64,000 nt of DNA, taken from NCBI GenBank assembly GCA_025677815.1, contig JAIXMP010000006.1:1426001-1490000 (forward strand). Reading direction: 5' to 3'. The notes beneath the pieces were generated by a model. That model made no database searches. It was given only the letters and a program-made list of their open reading frames with translations, and had not been told where the DNA came from. Position 1 is the first letter of the stretch; each line of letters begins with the position of its first letter. A program made the translations under genes and the position numbers. This stretch comes from Phascolomyces articulosus (lineage: Eukaryota > Mucoromycota > Mucoromycetes > Mucorales > Lichtheimiaceae). Positions 46,302 through 58,510 of the stretch are shown piece by piece.

Positions 46302-48609
46302 ATGATCACATCAAATCCACAGCCGCAATTTCCAGAAAACCCGCAACCAAAATCCGCAGAGAACCCACAACCAAAATTCTCAGAAAACCCGCAAATACTA
46401 CTGCGATCTTCATCAGTAGAATATAGAGTCGTTATAGCATATGATTTTGGTACAACTTATTCAGGAGCTGCTTATGCCTTTAATCATTCATCACCTATAG
46501 AAGTGTTTGATGTTCAGAATTGGTACACATATAAAAAAGATGCTTGATCCCTTACATGCTGATTAATGAAAAGAGTGTTCAGATTTACAGGAACAATGTA
46601 AGAATAATTCTTTGATATATCATGTTTTTAATATAAAGATTATTTTTATGGTTCATAGGCCACACAAAGGTTCTAATTTTTACCCAAAAGTACCAACATT
46701 ATCTGTGTATCCACGACGCACCACCCGGCAGCAAGGAATCATAGCATTCAACGGCTCCCCAATATCTGAATGGGGTTATGCTGCAAAAAAGGTTATGATG
46801 AGACCAGACGCTTCTGAACAAAATATACTTCTTTCTCAGTTCAAGCTCCAGCTGGATGAGTCTTTAGAACTTCCACCCCTTGAAAACGGACTGTAAGGAA
46901 TAACATAAAAATTACCCTTCTTAAACGTATAATAACTCTTTTATTTTTGAAATAAATAACTGGATCATAAAAAATGTAGAACACCAGTTCAAGCCATGGC
47001 GGATTACCTGGCCAAGTTACACAAACACACACTGCAAGAATTATCGCGTGGATTTGCTAATAATTACCATCCAGATACCTTTCGCTACTGCCTCACCGTT
47101 CCTGCAGTATGGTCGGATAAAGCCAAACATATGATGCGACAAGCTGCTATTCAAGCAGGTCTTATTACACCCTTTGATCCATCAGAACGACTTACACTAA
47201 TCTCAGAACCAGAAGCAGCGGCAATATATTGTGAAGAAGCCATGGTAAATCAAGTAAAGCTTAGAGATAATGATCGAGTCATGGTTTGTGATGCAGGAGG
47301 CGGCACTGTAGATTTAACCGTTTTTCAAGTCAATTTTATAAGTGGACCTAAAAGTGCCGGAAGCAACAACAATGTGGCATCCAACAAACGACAATTGAAG
47401 GAAGTCACAAAGGGAATAGGTGCAAGTTGTGGTAGCGTCTTTTTAGACGAACGGTTTCATCGACTGCTTAAAGCAAAACTAGGGCAAAAAGTCATGAGTA
47501 ATTTGAATCAACGAGACCTGAGTACTATATTGGGGTACTTTATTGACACCATCAAGCCAGATTTTAATGAGGAAGACGATTATTTCTTGGAATTACCTCG
47601 CTCAATAGAAGTGGATGATTTACCGGTATATGTACGTGAGCACGACGATGGTGGGTTTTTGGACGATGGAATAATGAAGTTATCAGGGCGAGAGATTCAA
47701 AAAGAAGTTTTTGATCCTGTAGTTGATAAAGTGGTAAATAATACCAGTAGTAACAGTGGGATTTTGAATTGGGAAATATACCCCATCATCATCTCCCCAT
47801 ATAATTTTAAATGAAAAAAGAAATTGATAGACTTATATTTTGTATTCATGTTGTACAGTTAGCACTTATTGAACAACAATACCAACAAATCCCTGATGGT
47901 CAATTACACTTTCTTTTCCTCGTCGGTGGATTTGGTTCATCCAAATATTTATACGAAAGAATACGAAAAGAATTTGAGGGAACCAAAGTGAAATATATAG
48001 CTTGTCCAGCAGAACGCGCTGCTTTAGCCGTCGTTCGTGGAGCTACCTATTTTGGTGTTAACCCACGGGCCATTATTTCACGCGTGTCAAGACGAACGTA
48101 TGGTACCAATACTGCCATGCTATATGAAAGTAAAATCGATCCACCTTCCAAACGTGTGGTACGACCAGATGGCAGTGTACGATGTAAAGGTCGATTCGAT
48201 CCCTTTATAAAGAAAAATGAAAAAGTGCAATTTGATCATTGTATTAGCAAAGATTTCTTTGTTTATTATGGTTCTCAAAAAACGATCAAGCTTAATTTGT
48301 ATGCAACAGAAAACGATCAAACACCGCGTTATTGTGATGAACCAGGTGTATATCAAATTGCAACCATACTAATCACGGTTCCAGATATACCTAAGATGAA
48401 GAAGAATAAGCATCTTGGTTATATTGTCAGGTGAGTGTTCTATTATGTACGTTCACTTTTGATCTATAATATTAATGCACTAATGCAACAAACTGGGAAA
48501 CGATAGAATGTTTTTCGGAAGAACAGAAATTCGAATGGAGGCAAAATTCAAAAATGGAGAAACGTATGAAATCAACTGTAACTTTGATACTGAAAATAAT
48601 TACAGTTAA
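46302..48609 (+). CDS. HSPA12-like Hsp70-family ATPase, copy 3 with Pro/Gln repeat N-terminus
   Basis: Five exons (46302-46522, 46659-46892, 46980-47733, 47859-48430, 48507-48609) give 627 aa. The start is the ATG giving MITSNPQP; the upstream open frame lacks an ATG. It differs from its paralogues by an N-terminal insertion of an imperfect eight-residue repeat (ENPQPKSA, ENPQPKFS, ENPQ). The nucleotide-binding motifs are intact: VIAYDFGTTYSGAAYAFNHS, MVCDAGGGTVDLTVF, FLFLVGGFGSSKYLYER. The EPEAAAIYCEEAM variant and the SAGSNNNVASNKRQL loop are copy-specific. The last exon reads MFFGRTEIRMEAKF and ends in an Asn-rich tail. Same strand as copy 4, 0.7 kb downstream. Confidence 0.9.
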
Positions 48610-49332
48610 TAATCACGATATCTCTATGACATTGACATGGAATATGTATAGATGCATCATAAATGAGATACTCTTCCTGAACGCACGGATACGTGGTTGC
48701 ATTATGTGGTTCATGTATATTTGTACACGATTTTACTTTTATTTTCATATAAAGGACACTGGGAATTTAAAAATAAAATCAAAGGGCTTTTAAAATTATG
48801 CTTACAGCCTTTTTTTCATTGATTTTATTCATGTGTTTGGCCACTACGATTTTACAATAGTTAAAAAACGGCTTGAACAATTAGTGACATACACATAAGA
48901 TTCTCTTTTATTTATAGTTTGTTTGGTGGCGCGCATAGGTACGACATAATGACGCCACAGCTTTCTTTTTAGATGAAGAGTTCACGATTTATATAAACCA
49001 CAATTTACAACGTGGTCCTTATTAATAAAATCAATGTAGATTTTAGCATTTAAATTCCTTGTAACCAATCCGTCTACTAATAAAACATTAAAAATAATTC
49101 TTTCATATTACGTTTTGATTCTTTTTTTTTATGGAGAGACAGAAATTGTGTAAAAGGTACTGTAGGGCTTAGCTAAACATAAAGTTTGTTAAATCGGATC
49201 AAAATTGTTACACAACATGAATAGTAATAAACCGCGTGTTCTATACAGATACTATTAGTCAATCACTCATATAAATATCGAGACATGTTTTTCTTCTTCT
49301 TTTCCCACTCTTTAACTTTTTCTCTTTAAATA
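48610..49332. other. Intergenic between HSPA12-like copies 3 and 4
   Basis: No gene seen. Ends in the pyrimidine-rich leader of copy 4 (49285-49325). Confidence 0.5.
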
Positions 49333-51523
49333 ATGACTCAATCAAATCCACAACTGAAACAGTCCTCTCAATATAGAGTCGTTATTGCATACGATTTTGG
49401 TACAACCTATTCAGGAGCTGCTTATGCTTTTACTCATTCAGCACCAACAGAAGTCTTTGATATTCAAAATTGGTACATAATAAAAATAGTATTCATGGAC
49501 GATGGAAAATAAATCCAAGTTTAAGAACGATACAAAAGTACCTGTTTTTTTTAGGCACAGCTAGTAATTTTTATATATAACAAAAAAAATGCTATTCATA
49601 GGCCTCATAAAGCTGGCAATTTCTATCCCAAGGTACCAACAGTATCAGTATATCCACGTAGCGAACAATCAGTATCACCCAAAAGATCAACGTTATCCGA
49701 CTGGGGCCATGGCGCGAAAAAAACTATGCTGAAGCCAACTGCTGCCAAGGAAAATATACTTTTTTCCCAATTCAAACTCCATTTAGATGAATCATTAAAA
49801 CACGCCCCTCTTGAAAATGGGTTGTAAGTGACGTAGAACACATATTCTCTCTCCATCTCTCTTTAATTATCTATATCTTTATTGTTCTTCTTATCTTTGT
49901 TGAACCATCAATTTGACCATACAATATTATGTAATAATAGAACGCCAGTTCAAGCTGTGGGTGATTATTTGGCCAAGTTGCACGAGCATACATTACAACA
50001 ACTATCACGTAGTTTTGCCAATAATTATCATCCAGATAATTTTCGATACTGTCTCACTGTCCCTGCAGTATGGTCAGATAAGGCCAAACAAATGATGCGA
50101 CAAGCTGCTATTCATGCTGGTATCGTCGCAGCTTCTGATCCTCCAGATCGATTGACACTCATTTCCGAACCTGAAGCAGCAGCACTGTATTGTGAAGAAA
50201 CCATGTCAGATCAAGTGAATCTAAAAGAGAATGACCGTTTTATGGTGTGTGATGCAGGAGGTGGCACAGTGGATTTAATTGTTTTTCAAGTAAATTTTAC
50301 GAATGGCTCTAAAATCCGAGAATTGAAAGAAGTGACCAAAGGAATGGGTGAAAGCTGTGGCAGTGTCTTTTTGGACAAGCGCTTTCAAAAATTACTCGAA
50401 ACAAAATTAGGGAAGGTTGTTATGAGCAAAATCACGCCACGAGATATGAGTACCATGATGGATTATTTTATTGATACAGTTAAGCCTCAATTTACTGGCA
50501 CAGATGAGTTTTATTTGGAATTACCACGCTCAGTAAGATTGGAAGATTTACCGCCAGATCTACGTAGTCAGGATGAAGATGGATATTTAGACGATGGGCT
50601 ATTGCAATTTCTAGGTCAAGAACTCAAAGAAAAAGTATTTGATCCTGTAATTGATAAAGTGGTGAGTGGAATTTAAGAACACTGCATCTCCAATATAGGT
50701 CAAAAATGAAGAATATATTCACTTACATTATTGAATTATTTAATGATATATAAAGATGTTGCTTATTGAACAACAATATCAACAAATACCGGGTGGTCGA
50801 TTAGATTCTCTTTTCCTTGTGGGTGGATTTGGTTCTTCCAAATATTTATATCAAAGGGTTTGGAATGAATTTCATGGCACCAAAGCAAAACAAATTATTT
50901 GTCCATCAGAACGTGCTGCACTGGCTGTTGTTCGTGGTGCCGCATACTTTGGTGTGCACCCACGAACTGTTGTTTCACGAGTATCAAGACGAACCTATGG
51001 TAAAAATACTGCATTTGACTTTGATGATACAAAAGATCCAGTTTCCAAACGTATTGTGCGACCAGATGGCAGAGTTGTATGTCAAGAACGATTTAGCGCT
51101 TTTATACAGAAAAATGTTGAAGTACCAGTAGATCATTGTATCAGCAAGGAGTTTTATGTCCATTACGGCCATCAAAAAAGCATTGATCTTAATTTATATG
51201 CAACAGAAAATGACACTATACCACGGTATTCTTATGATTCAGGTGTACATCAGATCGCAACTATTCCGATAACAATTCCCAAGATGCCAAATATGAAAAA
51301 GAATGAGCGCCTTTATTATAATGTTAGGTAAAAAAGTTGTCTTGTTCTTATCGCTTAGCGTTCTGCCAATCAATCATATTGATATACAATATACATTCGT
51401 GTGTTTTTTCCCAATAGTATGTATTTTGGTAGAACAGAAATTAGAATGGAAGCCGAGTTTCGTAATGGAGAAAAGTACGAGCTCAATTGTGATTTTGATG
51501 CTGTAAACAATTATAATTCATAA
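49333..51523 (+). CDS. HSPA12-like Hsp70-family ATPase, copy 4
   Basis: Five exons (49333-49472, 49602-49823, 49941-50661, 50756-51327, 51418-51523) give 586 aa. N-terminus MTQSNPQL; phosphate-1 VIAYDFGTTYSGAAYAFTHS; phosphate-2 MVCDAGGGTVDLIVF; adenosine motif LFLVGGFGSSKYLYQR; C-terminal MYFGRTEIRMEAEF. The loop after phosphate-2 is short (NFTNGSKIREL). The acceptor of exon 4 is an aag (tataaag) instead of the usual tag/cag. Its exon 3, intron 3 and first half of exon 4 are almost identical, intron included, to the pseudogene at 58511-60069, so the duplication is recent. Confidence 0.9.
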
Positions 51524-52227
51524 TTATGATATTACTATAGCAATGATAGAAGCAAAGGCTTGCACTTTAAGAACACATTTTTATTTATATCATGTGGTCG
51601 ATTCATATTAGTACCTTTAATTACACAATTCGGTTTTGTCTTAACATGAACATATGGGAATCTATTCTATCAAAATTAATTCCTTTATTTAATAAAACAA
51701 GCTCTCATTATGAGCCATTCATTTTAATTCAATAAAAGCATACGGAAACAGATCAAACCCTCTTTCTCTCTTATCAATTCCCTCGAACCTGTTTTTGTGA
51801 AATGAAACATGTCCATTTTCTATTCAATAAACTATATCAATATATTCGAGGATCCAATCATGTAATGTTATAAAAACACCTCTTCATCTTGTAGGGCATG
51901 AAATTATAATCCTCATCTTGCATGGTATATTTTATATTGTATATAAATCTTTTTTTTTTGGATGCACCCAAAACATATTACTGCTATTATGTATCAAAGA
52001 GCAGCAACTTTTCATTCCTTAAGGTAGTTCAAATGTTGCCGTCATTTTTTACTTTTCATTTATCACTACACAGCACGTGTCTAATAACGCGAATTCTTGG
52101 TTATTATGTATAAATATGGCGTAGCGATATTCAATTATTTGAGTTTCTGCAACATCATTGCTTCTCTCCATTCTTATTATATATTGCTTGATTCTTATTA
52201 TTGAATATTTCACAACGCTTTCAAAAC
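51524..52227. other. Intergenic
   Basis: No gene seen; AT-rich DNA between copy 4 and the HSPA12 pseudogene fragment. Confidence 0.5.
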
Positions 52228-52515
52228 ATGACTCTGTCAAAACCACATCAATCTTCTCATCATAAAGTCGTTATTGCATACGATTTTGATATAACATATT
52301 CAAGAACTGTATATGCTTTTACTCATTCAACACCAACAGAAGTCTTTGATATTCAGAATTGATATATAACAAGAAAAACAATAACGTTCCTTGCAAATTG
52401 ACGAATTCCATAAGAAATTTTATAACACTATTTTTTTTACCTGTAACCTTTTTTAAATTTTCATACGTAGGCCACATAATACTGGCAATTTTTATCCCAA
52501 ATTCCTCATTGTTTG
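52228..52515 (+). pseudogene. HSPA12-like pseudogene, 5' fragment only
   Basis: Begins MTLSKPHQ and continues VVIAYDFDITYSRTVYAF, where intact copies have DFGTTYSGAAYAF. Two phosphate-binding glycines are lost. Exon 1 ends FDIQN followed by TGA where intact copies have TGG at the donor, so the codon and the splice donor are both destroyed. An exon-2 remnant (PHNTGNFYPKF) follows an intact-looking acceptor at about 52470 and then hits a stop. Nothing of exons 3-5 follows. Confidence 0.85.
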
Positions 52516-53239
52516 ATTCATTGATGGTTTACTACTGGGTAAACAATAAATAACCATCACTCAAAACATCATGTTTTTTTAGAGGAACGGCAGGAAGAAC
52601 TAGAAGCCAGCAAAACACATAGAGGAGTGATTACTATTGGAGGCTATTATAAATATCATAAGAATTCATGCATTGTTACTACAAAGTATAAATAATATGT
52701 AAAAGAAAGTAAAGAAATCGCAGGAATTAATAAACGGTATGCTGGGTGCATACTATATGATAAAGAGGAACGTGAATGCAATATTGGGCAGCTCCAAGAA
52801 TCTGGAAAACAGCAAGACGATAACGCACACATTGATTTCAGAGAGAGTGAAATTTTTGGTTTATTCAGGAACGCATGCACCATATTCTTTTTATACAAGA
52901 GTCAAAGTTATATTAAAACTAGTCATTGGAATATTATAATTGCGATTCAAGGGGTATTTGACAAGATAAAAAAACGTTTTGCAAAGCTAGTTGGTTCCTT
53001 TTGTTAAATCGCATGCTGAAAGAAAATAGCATAGAATTCACTGCCTCAATCCACAATGTTCATTGCAAGTTATACATTTTATCGTCATCAAACTGTAATC
53101 TTTTACTGTCGACAAAAAAATGAGATTAGAGAACGTATATATAAAAATAATACAGAAAAAGAAATTGAATGAAGAAGCCTATTTAAAAGGAATGGAGGAA
53201 AAAAAAAAATAGTTTTATCACGCAAAAAAACCACCCTCG
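52516..53239. other. Unassigned region
   Basis: No gene that I can support. Some open stretches on the plus strand between 52560 and 52940 have mild coding character (e.g. GCILYDKEERECNIGQLQES) in competing frames. This may be another eroded gene. Confidence 0.3.
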
Positions 53240-53367
53240 TGTAACGATGGTCGGACGAGTGTCTCGGATGTGTTACAATGATCGGATGAGAGTCTCGGAG
53301 GGGAGAGCCCTGGGGTACGTGAAAAACCTTACTAACCCCGTCGGAGGTAAATTTCGGTTGTGTAACA
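53240..53367 (+). repeat. GC-rich LTR-like or TIR-like repeat
   Basis: A markedly GC-rich island in AT-rich surroundings. Two imperfect tandem copies of a GTGT(A/T)AC-A-TG-TCGGA-GAG-GTCTCGGA unit (53239-53269 and 53270-53301) open it. From 53271 to 53367 it begins TGTTACA and ends TGTAACA, i.e. TG...CA with inverted ends, as in short solo LTRs. Inside, GGGGTACG and TAACCCC can pair. No coding sequence and no clear target duplication. Confidence 0.5.
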
Positions 53368-53447
53368 GTGAATCACTTTGGCAAAAAAAGTTCAACCTAT
53401 CTATTCACAATCTATGCACTTGACACTGTGTGGTTTTAGCTGTTTGT

Positions 53448-53470
53448 TAGGACAACCGTGGGTTGTTCTA
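53448..53470 (+). repeat. Hairpin, 10-bp stem
   Basis: TAGGACAACC, loop GTG, GGTTGTTCTA. One G-T wobble, otherwise fully paired. It lies 80 bp right of the GC-rich repeat and may be part of the same element or of a structured transcript. Confidence 0.5.
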
Positions 53471-53969
53471 GCGATGGTAAGCATAAGAAATAATGGTTTC
53501 ATTGAAATGAGGTTATTATATGATAAAATACACAATTTGTTTATGTCGTGAGATCTGGTAAAATAAAGAATGGATTAAATGTGATGAGGTATAGTATATA
53601 ATCAACTATTTATTGTCTCATACTATGCACGTATTACATATTATTTCTTTTGTATATGACAGGATAAAGGGTTTATATGCTTATTTAGCATAAATTAAAG
53701 AAAATCCAGTTTTTTTTTTATTATTTTTCTAGTGGAATTTTGTTATGCTCCACAGAAACAAGTAGTAAAAAGATGCTTGTGTCGCTTTTGTTCATCTTAT
53801 ACCACAGAAGATCAATGGTGAGAACACGGGAAATCATACAAGCGGAAAAGTTGCGCGACAGACAACAGATCCTAAAGGCTTTTTCATACTCTGTATAGAA
53901 CACCTCAAAATACACTAATTATTTTCTATAAAGGAGTACATTTTCTTTTTCATTTTTCAATTTTCATCT

Positions 53970-56640
53970 GCAGAAACATATACGTATGGAAAAAGCTGAA
54001 TGAAAATTTTCATTCCATCGCAGCCCGACAGTTTATAAAAAAGAACTACCGAGCAAAGGCATTAATTACTTTTATCAATATTCACTCAAAGAATGGGATC
54101 TTCACACTGCTGCTTATGCTGTTTATAACTTTTTGGAACATTTAGATTCATTTGAAGGTGTTTTAAGAAAAATACATGCCGATATCGTTACTACTGTTGG
54201 CCCAAAACAACCATTGTTTAAAAAGTTTGTCCTGGTTAAGTTGAAGATTTTAGAGGTAAATGGTATATTTTATAGATGAAAACAATAAATGTTAAAATTG
54301 AACAAACATCAAGATATATTGTTATTTTTTGTTTTTGTTTTTTTTTTTAGTCTATTCTAAATCTGGATTGCATCAAGGTGCGACAAGAACAATGGCAACA
54401 AACTTTGGATACACTGTTAGAATCAAGTACAGAGCAACAACTACAGAGGTGACAGAACTCAGATGAACCGTCAGTACCAGATGCAGAATGACAAAAAAAA
54501 AACAACCACAACACAATGAACAACATAACAGATCATTGCCTGCTGCTATTTGTATTGTAAAGTTAGCCAATATGTAATTTTACTAACAATGGTGAATTTA
54601 ACTTTGTAAACAAGAAGGTAATGAATATATAAACTGCTGGAATCATAGCTTGAGCAGAAACTAACACTAATAAGTTTGAATGTTCTCCTAGAGAGGTTCA
54701 ATAGTTTCGAGTTTTTTGGTTGGGTTTTTTAATTATTAAACCCCTCCACTACTATGATTTAATAAAAGTGAGGAATTTTATTAGCTGCTTCAAATGGCAA
54801 CACAACTGACGCTACCACGTCATATGCTCCAAATGCCAGTACAACTGACATCTGCTACTACTACTATTGCATCTTTATCATCACAATCACCACAAGTAAT
54901 TACTTATTTTTATATGTTATCTTTATATTTGTTCATTCAAATGCTTTTTGTTATATACTAGTTGCCTATATTTTCAATTGTCTGATAGACACTATTGGTT
55001 GTAAATAAAGGGTGAAATCGAGATGTATTTGATCCTCCATCAAGTCCAACAGAGCATCTGCATATACCAAATCTTCGTAGAATTCATGTGGCTGCTCTTT
55101 ATGAACTATTCAATTTTCGTACAGAACATTGTACTAATGACCCAATTTGTGCTATCGAATATTATAACTACAAGGAACAGCAGAAGAAAAACTCGTCCGT
55201 TTTTTTCTCTGTTTAATAGATAATTTGGCATACCTACTTGGGGAAAATGTTCAATATGATGAATTTCTTGATCAGCTGTGGAAGTGTAAACCAGACTTTA
55301 GTGTTCTATAGACACGAAATAGAAAAACAGACGAAAGGATTCGTGAGACTCTTAATATAATAGTTTTATTACGAAAGAAAGACAGGGAACATAATATATA
55401 TCTAACACTAGTATTTAAAACGAATCGTTACACATAAATAATGATGTTGATATCCCAATCCTCTGGATACGGCACAGACGAAAACATATGTACCTAGATA
55501 ATCCTTCCTGGCTATTTGCAAGCATGCCTTGTCCACTTTCCACCGTGCCCACCATTCGATGTCCATGTATGTTATGAATCATGAAAGAACTTTCTTTTGT
55601 GATAGTATTATCTCCGGTTTGCTAGCACTCCTGGAAATTCTCCAATTCATTGAATTTAAGTGATAATGATAAAGGGAGCAGAGAAATGGAAGAAAAAAAA
55701 GAATGAGGATAGAGTTTGTCCTTATACATTACTATTACTGTTATTGTTACTACTAAAGGCGTGAAGCGGAATATAAGTTTACGAAATCGCTTTACTTGGA
55801 CACAGATGATTACGATGGCCGGAAGCAGCAAAAATTATTGATGCATTAGGTTACTTAAAAATGCAGAACAATATTGAATAAGTAGTTGTCGAATCATCTA
55901 GGTAATAAATAATATAAAAATATACAATCTCATTATTAACTATCTTGTTTATACTTGTAAATACAATGGGATGATGAAAAAAATACACCTCATACTTGCG
56001 AAGGTACTATCAAGATTCTTGAATGTAATATTGCGGTATTTCGAAAAGAAGTATCTCTTTATGCTACGCAACACTGGAGACAATCAAAAAACTTAGTACA
56101 TAATATGGTTTCCAAGTACGGTACGCCCCTGCTTTTTGCAGTCGCAAAAATTTCACACTTGAGTCCCGAAACTTTTTGTATGGATATGTAGCAAAACACA
56201 ATAAAATTGCAGATTGCAAATTGACACAAGGATTTGGCACATGTCATATTCTTTTCCGGCGTAAAAGACGGTATATATGTTAATAAATTATAACATATAG
56301 ACGGAATTTTATATCTACTAGTTACACAAATCTAGCAAGCTAATGGAAATTGCATCTAAACGAGGCATATGTAGCTTATTATATAGTTCCCTCTTTTGCA
56401 ATCTCCAACCTTCCACAACTATTTTTATGGAAATCCTATATTGCAAAATGGAGGTCCACTGTAATCAAAACAAATATGGCATTATCCAAGATCAATTTGG
56501 TTGATAAAGATAAATAATGGAAACATGTTCAGGTCAGAGCTGCTCAAATACCCACCACTTGGAATGATCGATTACTTCTCTTAGAATACTTAGAGTTGTT
56601 AGCAACGTTATATAATGTAAGTTTTGAGGCAGCGGGGTTC
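53970..56640 (+). pseudogene. Decayed multi-exon gene, family not recognised
   Basis: Successive plus-strand stretches have strong coding character and plausible splice borders but are interrupted by stops and frame changes. One is FHRSPTVYKKELPSKGINYF ... LKEWDLHTAAYAVYNFLEHL ... KKFVLVKLKILE, spliced (gtaaat ... tttag) to SILNLDCIKVRQEQWQQTLD. Near 55040 there is HLHIPNLRRIHVAALYELFN. Further on are LAYLLGENVQYDEFLDQLWK, IKILECNIAVFRKEVSLYAT and, near 56540, RAAQIPTTWNDRLLLLEYLE. The helical, Leu-rich content suggests a large alpha-solenoid-like protein. It is broken many times, so considered dead. Confidence 0.5.
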
Positions 56641-57331
56641 GGATGACGATGTTCAACCAAATTAATTAAATCTTATACTAATATATATTTACAGATTGTT
56701 TTCATATAAACTCAAGAAATTCAAAGAAAATTAGTACAAAAATGCGTTAATGTAAACAAGCCTTCTGGATCTTTGATTGAATCTATTATCCATTGATAAA
56801 TATATTGTTACTTCCTGTTTTTATGGCGTAACGGAATTATAATAAAGGTTATGAGTAATAACTCAAGGAAGATAAGATAAGCTATAAATTTAGCTGGGAA
56901 AATAAATAAACAAGAGAAAATAATAAAATCAAAGGTTGTCTTCTTTTTATGCAACACAATGTCAACAATCCCTAAATATGGGAATTAAAGATAAAAAACA
57001 TAAAAGATTTAAGAGAAAAGTGAAGAGTGCCCTAATAGTCGTTTTCTTTATATAAAACTAAGAGAAAATTGATAAATGACTAAAGATATGACTAAAAGAT
57101 GACTAAAAGGTGATTTTTATTCAAAAGAATTTTCTTCGTCCTATTTATACTATTTCATTTTTTAATCTAATGGGATCAATTGCTAATTTCCGGGTAATTT
57201 CTCCGTATGATTTGGTAAGGATTGCTATTCGTAGTGTAAGGGTTGCTTGATTTGATTCAATAGTTGATATCATCTGGGCATCTTCTGGCACTTCAATAGC
57301 AACAATCACCTAAATATCAGGAATAATAGCT
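56641..57331. other. Intergenic
   Basis: No gene seen; AT-rich, with A-rich low-complexity sequence around 56880-57100. Confidence 0.45.
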
Positions 57332-57415
57332 ACAATATTGGTAACAGTTGATATGATATTAGCATTAGTTGAAACGATATTAGCAATGGTTGAGACGATA
57401 TTAGCAATAGTTGAG
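57332..57415 (+). repeat. 21-bp tandem repeat, four units
   Basis: Units of the type ACGATATTAGCAATAGTTGA plus one base, with increasing divergence towards the left. The period is a multiple of three and one plus-strand frame reads TILAIVE-like heptads (ILALVET, ILAMVET, ILAIVE). This suggests the repeat once encoded heptads. No intact gene surrounds it. Confidence 0.7.
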
Positions 57416-58510
57416 ATATTAGGAGCGGCAATTGCATGAATCACGTGTAAAGATTTCTTTATGCAGTAACAAAAATACTTGAGAATTTATTAAAAAATAA
57501 TAATAATAAAAATGAGAAAGAGAGTGGGGAGAAAAATGAAGGTAACATTCATATAAATTATTATACACTCGAGCAATCCAGCTGTTCCAAAGATACCTTA
57601 GTCATACTGGCTATAACATGAGCATAAGCTTTCTTTTTTTCATCTCTGCATTTCCTTCCGTATCTTCTTTACATCTTCAATTACCCAATCATAATAGCCA
57701 TTCTAAGTATTCCAATTATTCCACATCTTATTCCATCCAACAGCTTTATCAAAAATCTAAAAAAGGCACATTTTCATATGGTACTAAATACAAAAATTAC
57801 AACATCCATTCTTTTTTTGCACATGCAAAGAAAAAGCAATACAGGCAATCTGTAAAACAGATTATACATCTCACTAAGAACTACGTATCCGTTTTTTTAA
57901 TTTTTGTTTAAAGTCTTTTGCTGAGGGATATAGGTTTTATTTTAATCAACCGTTTTTTATTGCATCCACTCTTCGTTATTATCGTCTTTTACAAGTCATT
58001 TGATTCGTTGGATGATTTGCGCACGAGTTATTGTTATTATTTAGATACTTGCTGTGTTGTTGTTGATGCAGGAATGTATACATTACATAATACTTACGTA
58101 CGTATAAAATATAATTCGTGCCTAGCTTTAATGACTAGTATTTCGTTACACAAATTACATCTGATTCAATGTACATATTCCTTGTTCACTTTTCCAATAC
58201 CATCTGAATATTGTAAAGGAGACTCTCATCTCAATTTTTGAAGATTATGCACGTTTTCCATGCTCCTCTGATCCCCAAGGATTTACATAAATAGGTGCTG
58301 TTAATGTATAATATAGTCTAAACGAGTGATAGGAATATAAAAATGATGCTGCGGGTGTTTCCTTGGTTTGTAAGCATAAGACTATCATTCAACGTTGATA
58401 ATTATGGTTGTATAAAATGAAAAATCCTGACAGTGCCGAAGTGTAATTCTCGTATAATGCTAAATTGAAATGCTGATAATTTCAAAGGAAGAAACATCGT
58501 TGGCCATTTT
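57416..58510. other. Unassigned region
   Basis: Two open frames of about 100 codons (57618-57911, which starts with a signal-peptide-like hydrophobic stretch, and 57918-58241) lack clear coding character. They may be chance or remnants. Nothing else seen. Confidence 0.3.

Noticed and set aside
57618..58241. Two open frames of about 100 codons
   Set aside because: No motif, composition like surrounding AT-rich DNA, no splice or paralogue support.
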